Notes under the pieces: generated by a model
What the model was told of the DNA's origin: nothing
The model's input: only the letters and a program-made list of their open reading frames with translations
Database searches by the model: none
Position numbers and translations under genes: made by a program
Shown: positions 8,756 to 18,208 of the stretch, piece after piece
Layout of the letters: every line of letters starts with the position of its first letter
Numbering within the stretch: the stretch's first letter is position 1
DNA from: UBA7662 sp943369355
Lineage (GTDB): Bacteria > Bacteroidota > Bacteroidia > UBA7662
Length of the DNA: 64,000 nucleotides
Reading direction: 5' to 3'
Assembly: GCA_943369355.1 (NCBI GenBank)
Contig: CALRMX020000002.1
Coordinates: forward strand, 372,001-436,000

Positions 8756-9874
8756 CTAAAATCGCCAAACTAGCCCGGTGCTGAAGTAGCTGGGACCCAA
8801 GGGGCTGAGCAGGGCCGGGTCGATGCCCACCGGGGCAAAATGGGCCTGCAGCAAGATGCCCAGGCTATGCCGGTGGTTTATTTTGTAGCGCAGGCCACTA
8901 CCTACCGACCAGTCGAAGGTGCTGATGCCGTAATAGGTGCTGCCTTCTTCGGGGTTTACTTCTGGCTGGCGGATGGCGCTCATCAAACGCAAAAAGGCCA
9001 GGTCGCTACGTACATTCCAGCTCCAGCGGCTACTCAGTATGCGCTCCCACTGCAAGCCCCCGCCCAAACGTATGCCGGTTACCAACTGGAGCTTCATGGC
9101 GCTGTCGAGGCCGTTGTAGTCGATGGGCCTTACCGTTTGCGGAAACTGAAGTCCAAAACCCAGCTCGAGGCGAAGGGCACGTTTCAATGGCAGGCTAAAG
9201 CGAAAGTCGAATTGTGGGGCGGGCCCAAAATAGGCGGCATTTACCTGCGAGGGCAAAGCCGCGCCAAAGCCGAGCTCAAACTGCAGCTGCCAATCGTAAA
9301 TCTCGCCGTATTGTTCCGCAAAGTAGGCGGCAGTGGTGGTGGTGCCAAATCGTTTTTCGCGCCGGAAACGCTCGAAAGCAGCGGGGCCAAAGCCAAATAA
9401 GGTGCAAAGGAGGTAGGCATCGGTGCTGTCGGCCACCTGGCTGCGTAGCTCTTTGGCCAAGGTGCTTACCCACTGGTCGTAGCGACCACCGGGGGGCATA
9501 AAATCAAAATACCCCTTGCTGTCGTCGTAAAAGCCCGGGGTTTCCATATCGGCAAGAAAGTAGGTGCGGTCGCGGAATTTGGCGAGATAACGTTTGTAGT
9601 AGTGAACAATTTGATCGGCGTGCAACTTTTTGCGGTAAATGCTCAGCAGCAAATCGAGGCGATGACTGGCTTCGTTACCGCCGCAATAACTTTCCCATTC
9701 GGCCATGAGCTTCACCAAGCTGTCGCTTTGGCTCAGCTTGAGGGTAGGAAAAAGTTTGCTCACCTCCCCCGCCACTGTTTCGCAGGTTACCTTGGGTTTG
9801 GCCAGCAGTGTGTCCTGCGCGCTACTCCAAAGCGGAATTTGCAGGGTAAAAACGACAAGTAGCAGCGTTTTCAT
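8756..9874 (-). CDS. Hypothetical secreted protein, probable outer-membrane beta-barrel
   Basis: The 372-residue product has a signal peptide (1-19, ending SSAQ). An alpha-rich middle of about 170 residues includes two cysteines (near 31 and 68). A C-terminal half of alternating hydrophobic strands ends in WRF, and a terminal aromatic residue is typical of outer-membrane barrels. I do not recognise a family. It lies just upstream of the amidohydrolase-like gene on the same strand. Confidence 0.6.
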   Translation of the reverse strand: MKTLLLVVFTLQIPLWSSAQDTLLAKPKVTCETVAGEVSKLFPTLKLSQSDSLVKLMAEWESYCGGNEASHRLDLLLSIYRKKLHADQIVHYYKRYLAKFRDRTYFLADMETPGFYDDSKGYFDFMPPGGRYDQWVSTLAKELRSQVADSTDAYLLCTLFGFGPAAFERFRREKRFGTTTTAAYFAEQYGEIYDWQLQFELGFGAALPSQVNAAYFGPAPQFDFRFSLPLKRALRLELGFGLQFPQTVRPIDYNGLDSAMKLQLVTGIRLGGGLQWERILSSRWSWNVRSDLAFLRLMSAIRQPEVNPEEGSTYYGISTFDWSVGSGLRYKINHRHSLGILLQAHFAPVGIDPALLSPLGPSYFSTGLVWRF

Positions 9875-9930
9875 GGGCGTTGGGGTTTTTGCGATTGCTG
9901 CGCAAAAATTGTTCCGCGAACGGCGCAGCC

Positions 9931-11898
9931 TTATCCTTTACGGCGTATGGCTTGCGCTACTTGTGCAGGAAGGAAGCCAAACTTCTCGGCCAGCACATCG
10001 CCTGGAGCACTAAATCCAAACTGATTGATGCCGATATTGAGGCCGTCGATGCCCGTAAATCGCTCCCAGCCGGTAGTTACTCCGGCTTCTACCGATACAC
10101 GCACCCGTGCTTCTAAGGTCATCAGCTCACGACGGTAGTCGGCATCCTGCTCAAAGAATAGCTCCCAGCAGGGCAGCGACACCACGCGGATGTTGCCGCG
10201 CTCGGCGGCCAATTCCTTGGCGGCATCTATTGCCACCCATACTTCCGATCCGGAGGCAAAAATCACCGTATCAACGGCTTCCCCAGGCTGCGTTTCGAAT
10301 TTTATGTAGCCACCGCGGGCCACATCTACGGGGCCGTCGAGGGTAGGTACATTTTGGCGGGTGAGGGCGAGCAGACTCGGGCGGTGGGTTTCTTCGAGCC
10401 ATTGCACCATGCAGGCTACCGTTTCGCGGGCATCGGCCGGGCGGAAAACGAGTAGGTCGGGGATGAGGCGGAGGCTCATTACGTGTTCGATACTTTGGTG
10501 CGTAGGTCCATCTTCGCCCAAGAAAATGCTGTCGTGGGTAAACACATGCAGCACCTGCAGCTGCTGGATGGCACTCATGCGGATGGCGTTGCGGCTGTAG
10601 TCGCTAAAGGTGAGGAAAGTTGCACCAAAAGGAAGCATGCCGCCGTAGAGGGCCATGCCATTGCAGATAGCAGCCATCGGGAACTCGCGGACACCGAAGG
10701 CCAAATTTCGGCCTGCACGGTGGCTGATGCTGAATTCGCCTACCGCTGCGGCAAAGGCACCGGTGTTGTTCGAAGGCTCGAGGTCGGCACTGCCACCCAT
10801 CACCGAGGGGATGCGCTGACCCATAAACTCGAGCAGCTTGCCAAAGGCCACGCGCGTAGCCAATTTTTCGCCTACTTCGAAGCTCGGCATGCCGCTGAGG
10901 TCGATTTTGCCGTCGAGCAGGCCTGCGCACAGGGCATCGAACGAGCTGTCGGCCTTACGGCGGTTGCGGAGCTGAATGGTCCACTGGTCGGCGAGCTCGT
11001 TGTAGGTGTTGAGTTTGTAGGTGAAGTCGTCTTTGGCTTCGTCGCTCACCTGGAAAAACGCTTCTGGGTCGAGGCCAAGTTTGGTTTTGGTGGCGGCAAT
11101 TTCGTCTACTTTGAGGGGCTCGCCGTGGGTTTTGTGGCTGCCCTCGAGGGTGGCTGCACCCTTGGCCATCACCGTGTCGCCAATGATAAGCAGCGGCTGC
11201 TTGCGCTCCGTTTGGGCATGATCAAGTGCCTGGCGGATGGCGGCATGGTCGTGCCCGTCGATTTCGAGTACTTCCCACTGCATGGCTTCAAACAGCCCAC
11301 GGAAATTGACCGAACTCACGCGCTCAGTTTTTCCTGAAATTTGAATGTCGTTTTTATCGTAATACACCACCAAGTTGTGGAGGCCGAGGTGGCCGGCCAA
11401 TTGCATCGATCCTAAGGCTACATCTTCCTGCAGGTCGCCATCACCTACGAGGCTGTATATTTTGTTGTTCATCAGCTCGCGGCCAAGTACCTCCTGCTGG
11501 TGCAAACTGGCAATGGCCATACCTACGGCCATGCTCACGCCCTGTCCGAGCGGACCGGTGGTGGCTTCTACGCCGGTGGTGAGGTGACTTTCGGGGTGGC
11601 CGGGGGTTAGGCTACCAAACTGGCGAAAATTTTCAATCTCTTCGATGGGCAGCAGGTCCATGAAGTGGAGCAAGCTGTACAGCAACATTGACTCGTGCCC
11701 TGCCGAGAGCACAAAACGGTCGCGGTTGTGCCACTTGGGTGCCATGGGGGCAAACCGCAAGTAATCGCGAAAGAGAATTACCGCAAAGTCGGCCGACGAA
11801 AATGCTCCCCCGGGGTGGCCTGAGTTGGCTTTTCGGGTAGCATCCATGACTAATCCTTTGAGTTCGGCAATAATACGCTGGTCGGCAGTAGGGTTCAT
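9931..11898 (-). CDS. tkt: Transketolase
   Basis: A full-length 655-residue thiamine-diphosphate enzyme that moves two-carbon units between sugar phosphates in the pentose phosphate pathway. It has SGHPGG (H28), the thiamine-diphosphate motif beginning GDGDLQED (152-159), and the pyrimidine/transketolase C-terminal domains with GEDGPTHQ. It is a single cytoplasmic polypeptide, not the split two-subunit form. A candidate promoter lies upstream at 11916-11923. No partner gene is adjacent. Confidence 0.96.
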   Translation of the reverse strand: MNPTADQRIIAELKGLVMDATRKANSGHPGGAFSSADFAVILFRDYLRFAPMAPKWHNRDRFVLSAGHESMLLYSLLHFMDLLPIEEIENFRQFGSLTPGHPESHLTTGVEATTGPLGQGVSMAVGMAIASLHQQEVLGRELMNNKIYSLVGDGDLQEDVALGSMQLAGHLGLHNLVVYYDKNDIQISGKTERVSSVNFRGLFEAMQWEVLEIDGHDHAAIRQALDHAQTERKQPLLIIGDTVMAKGAATLEGSHKTHGEPLKVDEIAATKTKLGLDPEAFFQVSDEAKDDFTYKLNTYNELADQWTIQLRNRRKADSSFDALCAGLLDGKIDLSGMPSFEVGEKLATRVAFGKLLEFMGQRIPSVMGGSADLEPSNNTGAFAAAVGEFSISHRAGRNLAFGVREFPMAAICNGMALYGGMLPFGATFLTFSDYSRNAIRMSAIQQLQVLHVFTHDSIFLGEDGPTHQSIEHVMSLRLIPDLLVFRPADARETVACMVQWLEETHRPSLLALTRQNVPTLDGPVDVARGGYIKFETQPGEAVDTVIFASGSEVWVAIDAAKELAAERGNIRVVSLPCWELFFEQDADYRRELMTLEARVRVSVEAGVTTGWERFTGIDGLNIGINQFGFSAPGDVLAEKFGFLPAQVAQAIRRKG

Positions 11899-11915
11899 GT
11901 TGCGAGAATTTGCCG

Positions 11916-11923
11916 CGAAGATA
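11916..11923 (-). promoter_or_regulatory. Candidate -7 box for transketolase
   Basis: On the minus strand the box reads TATCTTCG, 17 nt before the ATG. A TTTCG element lies about 20 bp further upstream, which fits the Bacteroidota -33/-7 spacing. Confidence 0.5.
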
Positions 11924-12176
11924 CGCTTTTGTGGGGAGCTTGACGAAATGACTGCTCAGCACATTTACAGGTAACGAGCAAAAATGACGCGACTGATGAT
12001 TAGGCACATACAGGTGGGGTCAAAAAAAAGAAAAAAATTCTGTTTTAACGATGTAGTAGTAGCTGTAAATTTTGCTTTAGTGCCTTTATTTCAATTTCAC
12101 CGACACGTTTAAATCTTTGAATATGAATAAAATAGGGTATATTTAATCAATTATTATGCTAAGATTGGAGTAGGAC

Positions 12177-12743
12177 GTGAGCAAAAAATTATTCATACAG
12201 AATATGGTTAGCTTACGCTGCAAATTGCTGGTGCGGGCGGAGCTCGACAAATTGAAAATCGCCTATCGTACCGTAGAATTGGGGGAAGTGCTTTTGGAGG
12301 AGCCACTAAGCGATGAGCTTAGTGCTGAACTGGCAAACGTATTGCATGGCTCGGGACTCGAACTCATGGACGATAGAAAGGCTATACTCATCGAGCATAT
12401 CATTTTGATTATCATCGAAATGGTGCACTATGCGGAGGATTTGCCACCGGTAAATTTTTCGGTGTATTTAAGCGAAAAACTTCACCATAACTACCACAGC
12501 ATGTCCGAGCTTTTTTCGAAAACCAAAGGAATTACCATCGAAAAATTCATCATCCTCCATAAGATTGAACGAGTTAAGGAGCTCCTTATTTACGACGAAC
12601 TGAATATCTCCGAAATTGCCGATAAGATGCATTACAGCAGTGCTGCACACTTAACCAAACAATTTAAGTCGATTACCGGACTTACCCCCTCGTTTTTTAA
12701 GCACATGTCGGTTCGCAAAAGAACCAATCTAGAGGATTTATAG
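12177..12743 (+). CDS. AraC-family regulator with HMA-like N-terminal domain
   Basis: This 188-residue protein begins with GTG. Residues 1-75 resemble the small HMA-like domain seen in a Bacteroidota AraC subfamily, where the motif is normally MVCxRC. Here it is MVSLRC (S12, C15), so only one of the two metal-binding cysteines remains. The C-terminal AraC helix-turn-helix pair is at about 85-180, with ISEIADKMHYSS and FKSITGLTPS. The usual members may sense a metal or thiol; this one may have lost or changed that ability. A 335-bp non-coding stretch follows. Confidence 0.8.
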   Translation: MSKKLFIQNMVSLRCKLLVRAELDKLKIAYRTVELGEVLLEEPLSDELSAELANVLHGSGLELMDDRKAILIEHIILIIIEMVHYAEDLPPVNFSVYLSEKLHHNYHSMSELFSKTKGITIEKFIILHKIERVKELLIYDELNISEIADKMHYSSAAHLTKQFKSITGLTPSFFKHMSVRKRTNLEDL

Positions 12744-13078
12744 GCCGTATTGCCTATCACGGAATTATCCAAAATTGAGTACGTATTGTATAAGTGTTTA
12801 TTTATTGAGTAGATAGACCTTTACTAGGCATTGATGATGAAAGGCTTGGGTCGACTAGAGCAGCTTCCATTTTACTGCACCACAACGAAGCAATTTTTTA
12901 TCTCTAGTCTGCAATTCCTATGAAACCATTGATGTAGAAAGCGTAGCGCCTTTCGGCTACCATCACCAATGTGGTTTTTCCACCGAAAAAGTGGTAAAAA
13001 TCCGCTGAATGCTGATGAGATAAAGAAGGCCGCTTGTCTAACTAAACATGAAAACGGAAGTATTAAATAACCAAGAGT
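12744..13078. other. Non-coding stretch
   Basis: No credible ORF or RNA gene was seen in these 335 bp. Short complementary words (CCAC and GTGG types) near 12970-13005 could form a weak hairpin, but there is no T run. Confidence 0.5.
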
Positions 13079-13714
13079 ATGAGAAGTTTACTTAAATCAA
13101 TAGTCGTGCTTGTGATCGTGGGCTCAGGAGGGGCATATGCCCAGCCAGTAGATTTAAGAGAAACCGTTTATATGGGGTTTAAAGCAGGATTAAATCATGC
13201 TACGGCTTGGGAGGTCGAAGGTCGAAGTTTCGACCCAAGTCCACGACCAGGTTTTGCGATCGGAGTTTTTGCTGGTATTCCAATGGGTAAAGTAATTGGC
13301 TTTCAACCCGAAATGCAACTAGCCCAGCGCGGATTTTCGGCGAATAGCGAGTTGTTAGGGCTAAACTACTCTTTCAAACGCAATACGTTGTTCCTTGACT
13401 TACAACTGCTCATGCAGCTGAAAGCTACTCGTCAGCTTACCCTAGTAGCAGGGCCGCAATTTGCATTTTTAATGCTCAAAAAGGATGAATATGCTTTTGG
13501 GACAAATACCGTGGTACTAGAACAAGAATTTGACAGAGACAACCTTAGAAATACCTTACCGGGATTTGTTGGTGGTGTTGAATTTAACTACTCGTGGTTT
13601 GTTGGCTCTGGCCGAGTAGGCTTTGATTTGCTTGCCAATAAAAAAGATGGTGAATCATTTACCCCTCGGTACAAAAATCGCTGGCTACAATTGGCTGTTG
13701 GCATGCGCTTTTGA
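13079..13714 (+). CDS. Outer-membrane beta-barrel protein (PorT-like fold)
   Basis: The 211-residue product has a signal peptide (1-21, ending AYAQ). Alternating hydrophobic strands follow the outer-membrane beta-barrel pattern: GFKAGLNHAT, GFAIGVFAGIP, FQPEMQLAQRG, FVGGVEFNYSW. The C-terminus ends in an aromatic residue (GMRF). The specific role is unknown. It precedes a cupin gene by 27 bp. Confidence 0.78.
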   Translation: MRSLLKSIVVLVIVGSGGAYAQPVDLRETVYMGFKAGLNHATAWEVEGRSFDPSPRPGFAIGVFAGIPMGKVIGFQPEMQLAQRGFSANSELLGLNYSFKRNTLFLDLQLLMQLKATRQLTLVAGPQFAFLMLKKDEYAFGTNTVVLEQEFDRDNLRNTLPGFVGGVEFNYSWFVGSGRVGFDLLANKKDGESFTPRYKNRWLQLAVGMRF

Positions 13715-13741
13715 TTTCATACAGCCCTAAACTATACCAAA

Positions 13742-14086
13742 ATGGAAATTAAAACAGCGCTCGAAAATGCCAAGGCACACATCATCGTTCAAATCATTGA
13801 ATATGTGCCCGATGCCATTGTTAGCCGCACGATAATAAAAAAAACTACGGGGAATGTAACGGCTACCTCTATCGCCATTGGTGAGGAGTTGAGCGAAAAA
13901 ACCATTCCCTTCGATACCTATGTGCAAATTATCGACGGCTCGGCACAAGTTACTATTGGCAACAAAAGTATGCTGGTAAAATTGGGTGAAGGAATCATTA
14001 TTCCGGCACATGCCAAACACAGTTTTACTGCCAAAGAGCAGTTTAAAATGATAACCACCGTGATCAAAAGCGGGTACGAAGATTAA
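13742..14086 (+). CDS. Cupin-domain protein
   Basis: A 114-residue single-domain cupin without a signal peptide. The second cupin motif is visible as GEGIIIPAHAKHSF. The first motif is weak: FDTYVQIIDGSAQV lacks the paired histidines, so metal binding is uncertain. Cupins of this small type bind diverse ligands and no substrate can be inferred. It lies between two envelope genes on the same strand. Confidence 0.8.
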   Translation: MEIKTALENAKAHIIVQIIEYVPDAIVSRTIIKKTTGNVTATSIAIGEELSEKTIPFDTYVQIIDGSAQVTIGNKSMLVKLGEGIIIPAHAKHSFTAKEQFKMITTVIKSGYED

Positions 14087-14089
14087 TTG

Positions 14090-14110
14090 CTCTCCAGAAA
14101 GACTGGAGAG
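14090..14110. other. Perfect inverted repeat between cupin and lipoprotein genes
   Basis: CTCTCCAG and CTGGAGAG (8 bp each) flank a 5-nt loop. No T run follows, so it may be an mRNA stabiliser, a processing site or a protein-binding site rather than a simple terminator. Confidence 0.6.
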
Positions 14111-14140
14111 ACTATAACAAGAATATTAACAATAAAACAA

Positions 14141-14536
14141 ATGAAAAAATTAATGCTTGTAGGAATGCTGCTTGGCGCAGTGATTCTAAGTGCTTGTGCT
14201 ACAAAAGCTAAATTTCCTGTCTCTGCTTCAGCACCTGCGGCCGACATAATTGCCATTAAAAAAACCAACGATCAGAAAAATTTCACGCTTGAAATTATTG
14301 CTGTGAATTTGGCAAGTCCCGACCGTATGGTACCGCCTGGTGCAAACTATTCGGTATGGATTACCACCAAGGCACATGGTGTGAAAAATGTGGGTCAATT
14401 GAACGTGGATAATGCGAAAAAGACCACCTTCAAGACCGTTACGGCCTTCGACTTTTATGAAGTGTTCATAACTGTAGAACAATCTGGCGAAAGCGACTAT
14501 CCAAGAGGTGTCGAGTTGACGCGGACGAAACTTTAA
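14141..14536 (+). CDS. Hypothetical lipoprotein
   Basis: The 131-residue product starts at ATG 14141, giving MKKLMLVGM and a lipobox at LSAC. The longer frame from 14087 adds 18 residues before the signal and crosses the hairpin at 14090, so the shorter start is preferred. The mature part looks beta-rich (FTLEIIAVNL, ANYSVWITT, FYEVFITVEQ). No family is recognised. It is probably anchored in the envelope. Confidence 0.7.
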   Translation: MKKLMLVGMLLGAVILSACATKAKFPVSASAPAADIIAIKKTNDQKNFTLEIIAVNLASPDRMVPPGANYSVWITTKAHGVKNVGQLNVDNAKKTTFKTVTAFDFYEVFITVEQSGESDYPRGVELTRTKL

Positions 14537-14571
14537 TTTTTAACGAATTACAGCCTCTCAAACCTACGCTC

Positions 14572-14718
14572 ATGGCAAACGCTAACGAAGTAAATAAACA
14601 CTCCGGCAAAAAGACGCCGAATAGGACGGCAAAAGAAAAAAAGGCATTTAAGAAGTTAAAACGACAGGCAAACCAGGAAGCAGGGGATGCATTAAATGGA
14701 CATGATTCAGGTAAATAA
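14572..14718 (+). CDS. Small basic protein, 48 residues
   Basis: A short ORF begins ATG at 14572 (MANANEVNKHSGKK) and is very rich in lysine, with KEKKAFKKLKRQ in the middle. It overlaps the start of the GH130 gene by 23 nt in another frame, suggesting coupling. No family is recognised. The composition would suit nucleic-acid or polyanion binding, but the ORF is short enough that chance cannot be excluded. Confidence 0.45.
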   Translation: MANANEVNKHSGKKTPNRTAKEKKAFKKLKRQANQEAGDALNGHDSGK

Positions 14719-15736
14719 ACTTGGAATAGTATTAGAAAAAACCGACAATCGATTTGAGTGTACAGGTGTTTTAAATCCTGCAGTAATTAAAGTCGGAAAT
14801 ACTATCCATATGTTTTACCGAGCGGTTACGCACGACAACTACAGTACCATCGGGTATTGTAGTTTGTCGTCGCCGACAATTGTTGATCAACGAAACCTAG
14901 CTCCCTTGCTTTTCCCTCAGTTCAGCTACGAATTTCAAGGCTTGGAGGATCCGCGTATTGTACACATAGATGATCTTTTTTACTTAACCTACACTGCTTA
15001 CGACGGAGTGAACGCATTGGGGGCTTTGGCCATATCGAGCGACTTGAAACATTGGGAGAAACTAGGCATACTTGTACCTCAGATTACCTATGAAGAATTT
15101 AAACACTTCACGGAATTTGAGGGGACGGTACATGAAAAATACGAGCGATTTAACAGTTATCAAAAAAGTCATGAAAAACAGGACCGTAAAGTGTTTTTAT
15201 GGGATAAAAATCTGGTGTTTTTCCCGCGAAAAATTAATGGACAGTTCTGCTTTTTACATCGTATTAAGCCGGATATACAAGTTGTTGTAGAGATAGATCG
15301 TCTCGAAGAATTGACCATCGATTTTTGGCAGAATTATTTTTTGCATTTCGACGAATTTATTGTCCTGAAGCCACGATTTGATCATGAAGTGAGTTATATC
15401 GGTAGTGGATGCCCACCTATAGAAACAGCGGCTGGATGGCTTATAATTTATCATGGAGTTCATGATACCATCAAAGGTTATGTATACTCGGCCTGTGCAG
15501 CGCTGCTCGATCTCGAAAACCCTCAAAGAGAGATTGCCAGACTACCCTACCCTTTGTTTTCACCAGCTGAGCGCTGGGAGCTAAAAGGGGAGGTGAACAA
15601 TGTATGTTTTCCAACAGGTACTGTACTTGAAGGAGACACACTCTTCATTTATTATGGAGCAGCCGACGAACGTATTGCAGTAGCATCGTTAAGTATGAAA
15701 GACCTGCTCGAAGAACTCAAATTAAACGGAATTTAA
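14696..15736 (+). CDS. Glycoside hydrolase family 130 protein
   Basis: A 346-residue five-bladed propeller protein of the GH130 type, a family of beta-mannoside phosphorylases and mannosidases. The pattern includes NPAVIKVGNTIHMFYRA, GLEDPRIV, FEGTVHEK and FPTGTVLEGDTLFIYYGAAD. There is no signal peptide, so it is probably cytoplasmic. It starts at ATG 14696; ATG 14702 is also possible. The glycosyltransferase gene follows after 10 bp, so the pair probably acts on the same glycan. Confidence 0.85.
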   Translation: MDMIQVNKLGIVLEKTDNRFECTGVLNPAVIKVGNTIHMFYRAVTHDNYSTIGYCSLSSPTIVDQRNLAPLLFPQFSYEFQGLEDPRIVHIDDLFYLTYTAYDGVNALGALAISSDLKHWEKLGILVPQITYEEFKHFTEFEGTVHEKYERFNSYQKSHEKQDRKVFLWDKNLVFFPRKINGQFCFLHRIKPDIQVVVEIDRLEELTIDFWQNYFLHFDEFIVLKPRFDHEVSYIGSGCPPIETAAGWLIIYHGVHDTIKGYVYSACAALLDLENPQREIARLPYPLFSPAERWELKGEVNNVCFPTGTVLEGDTLFIYYGAADERIAVASLSMKDLLEELKLNGI

Positions 15737-15746
15737 TGAAGCGGTT

Positions 15747-18098
15747 ATGACTACTCAACTTATTCTACATCCCTCATATCAGTACAAGCTTATCACCGAT
15801 CTTCGGCCCTTTATTTTAAATCGTGCAGCCTATCAAACTCCGCAACCAGGGGTAAACTTAGATAAGCAAGCCGAAATTTTATTTATAAGCTCTTTTCCTC
15901 CCCGCCAATGTGGAATTGCAACGTATACCCAAGACTTGGTAAATGCGCTCGAAACGCAATTTAATAGCACGTTCAAATGTGTTGTTTGTGCGTTAGAGTC
16001 GGAAAGCACCTATCATGCTTACGTATCAACACCCAAGTACATTCTGCAAACCAACGATAGAAATTCGTATACCAAGACCGCCTTTCACATCAATCGCGAT
16101 GAGGATATTCGCCTGGTAGTGGTGCAGCATGAATTCGGTTTTTATGCCAAGGAAGAGGACGCTTTCCAGGCTTTTTTAGAAGACCTAAATAAGCCAGTCA
16201 TTCTAGTATTTCACACAGTATTACCCGCGCCTGAACCGGCTCGCCGTAAATTGGTAAAGGCAATGGCAAACGCTGCCGATGCAGTAGTAGTCATGACCAG
16301 CGATGCCGCTACAATATTGGTAGGTGATTATGGCATTGAGCCAGCGCAGATTTCTACCATAGCCCATGGTACGCATTTGTTGCCATTCGTTGATAAAAAG
16401 GCACTTAAGTTGCGCTATGGCCTTGAAAACAGAAGCATACTGGCAACTTTTGGACTCCTTGGGCCAAGCAAAAGTATCGAAACTACACTGCGCGCATTGC
16501 CTGCAATTATCGCGGAAATACCTGACACCTTGTTTTTAGTATTGGGTAAAACTCATCCAGCTATTGTCAAACAAGAAGGAGAGGCATATCGTGAGCAACT
16601 GGAAACATTGGTGCGGTCGTTGAAACTAGAAAACCATGTGCGTTTTATCAATGAATATTTACCCTTGGCTACACTACTTGACTATTTGCAGCTAGTGGAT
16701 GTGTATTTGTTTACCTCCAAAGACCCACATCAAGCAGTGAGCGGAACATTTTCTTACGCCGTAAGTAGCGGCTGCCCCATCGTTTCTACGCCTATCCCAC
16801 AAGCCAAAGAAGTTCTTTCACAGAATAACGGACTGATTTTCGATTTCGAAAATGATGTGCAATTGGGCAAGGCCGTATTGAAACTTCTGACAAATGAGAT
16901 GCTACGGAAAGAGCTTTCTTCTAACGGTTTGCAAAAGATGGCGGCCACAGCCTGGAACAATGCTGCAATTGCTCATGCACAACTTTTCAAAAAACTGAGC
17001 AATGAACCATTAGAACTTGAGTATAAGATTCCGAAAATCAAGCTGAATCATTTAGAAAACATGACTACCGACTTTGGAATGCTGCAGTTTTCAAAATTTG
17101 CTCGTCCCAACATGGAGTCAGGTTATACTGTCGACGACAATGCGCGGGCCTTGCTAGCCATTTGTCAACACTATTCCATGTGTGGCGACGAATCGGATTT
17201 ACAGTTAGCAAGCACCTACATTTTATATCTCGAACATTGTTTACAGCCCAACGGCAGATTTTTGAATTATGTGGGGCCTGATCGAGAGTTTACCCTACAA
17301 AACTTTATTGAAAATCTGGATGATAGCAATGGAAGGGCGATTTGGGCACTGGGTTATGTAAGTTCGATGAGGGGGGTGTTGCCTGAATTTTTGACCAATG
17401 AGGCTGATGAAATGCTCGAACGGGTAGTGCCATACCTGGATAAAATACACTCTACGCGGGCCATGGCGTTTATCATCAAAGGCCTGTATTACCAAGCCAA
17501 GCCATCAAATAAAGTGGTGATGCAAACCTTAGCTAACCGGTTGGTTCAGATGTACAAACACGAAAGCAGCTCGGGTTGGTTGTGGTTCGAGCATTATATA
17601 ACCTACGGTAATAGTGTATTGCCAGAGGCTTTGCTTAGCGCTTACATCAGTTTGGGTCGCGAAGAATACAAAGAAATCGCCATTGAGAGTTTCGATTTTT
17701 TGCTGTCGAAATTATTTGTGGACGATACTTTCAGGGCTATTTCTAACCGTGGATGGATGGTTCGCGACCGTTTTCACGATGCACCTAAAGGCGGTGAACA
17801 GCCTATCGACGTGGCCTACACCTTGCTTGCCTTAGAGCTCTTTTATGCGCAAACGAATAAAGAGTATTACAAGACAAAAGCGGAATTGGTTTTTAGCTGG
17901 TTTTTAGGCAATAATCATCTAAAGGAAATTATGTATAACCCTGTTACTGGGGGCTGTTATGACGGACTGGAGGAGCATAACGTAAACCTTAACCAAGGAG
18001 CTGAGTCTACGATAAGTTATTTCCTTGCACGCTTAGCCATAGCGCGCATGCAGAAGCTAGATTATCGTTCCCAAAATGCCGAACAGATTTTGGTGTGA
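15747..18098 (+). CDS. GT4-type glycosyltransferase fused to an alpha/alpha-toroid-like domain
   Basis: The 783-residue protein has two parts. Residues about 45-415 form a GT-B glycosyltransferase of family 4, with SSFPPRQCGIATYT, HGTHLLPF, LGPSKSIETTLRAL and GTFSYAVSSGCPIVSTP. Residues about 425-775 are helical, with VDDNARALLAI and AYTLLALELFY, and resemble an alpha/alpha toroid found in glycan-processing enzymes. There is no signal peptide. The gene lies 10 bp after the GH130 gene. Such two-part proteins are seen next to GH130 genes in other bacteria, and a mannose-containing product is likely but unproven. Confidence 0.85.
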   Translation: MTTQLILHPSYQYKLITDLRPFILNRAAYQTPQPGVNLDKQAEILFISSFPPRQCGIATYTQDLVNALETQFNSTFKCVVCALESESTYHAYVSTPKYILQTNDRNSYTKTAFHINRDEDIRLVVVQHEFGFYAKEEDAFQAFLEDLNKPVILVFHTVLPAPEPARRKLVKAMANAADAVVVMTSDAATILVGDYGIEPAQISTIAHGTHLLPFVDKKALKLRYGLENRSILATFGLLGPSKSIETTLRALPAIIAEIPDTLFLVLGKTHPAIVKQEGEAYREQLETLVRSLKLENHVRFINEYLPLATLLDYLQLVDVYLFTSKDPHQAVSGTFSYAVSSGCPIVSTPIPQAKEVLSQNNGLIFDFENDVQLGKAVLKLLTNEMLRKELSSNGLQKMAATAWNNAAIAHAQLFKKLSNEPLELEYKIPKIKLNHLENMTTDFGMLQFSKFARPNMESGYTVDDNARALLAICQHYSMCGDESDLQLASTYILYLEHCLQPNGRFLNYVGPDREFTLQNFIENLDDSNGRAIWALGYVSSMRGVLPEFLTNEADEMLERVVPYLDKIHSTRAMAFIIKGLYYQAKPSNKVVMQTLANRLVQMYKHESSSGWLWFEHYITYGNSVLPEALLSAYISLGREEYKEIAIESFDFLLSKLFVDDTFRAISNRGWMVRDRFHDAPKGGEQPIDVAYTLLALELFYAQTNKEYYKTKAELVFSWFLGNNHLKEIMYNPVTGGCYDGLEEHNVNLNQGAESTISYFLARLAIARMQKLDYRSQNAEQILV

Positions 18099-18208
18099 TG
18101 CTGCATTGAATAAGGCGGAAAATTGAATGTACGGTGAAGGAATGTCGCGAACGAACAAGTGAAGTGGTATTCATTTTGATTGTTGAAAGGCTCACTTAAC
18201 TGTAATTT

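Noticed and set aside
10483..11337. 284-codon ORF antisense to transketolase
   Set aside because: The minus strand encodes a full, conserved transketolase; the plus-strand frame has no recognisable domain.
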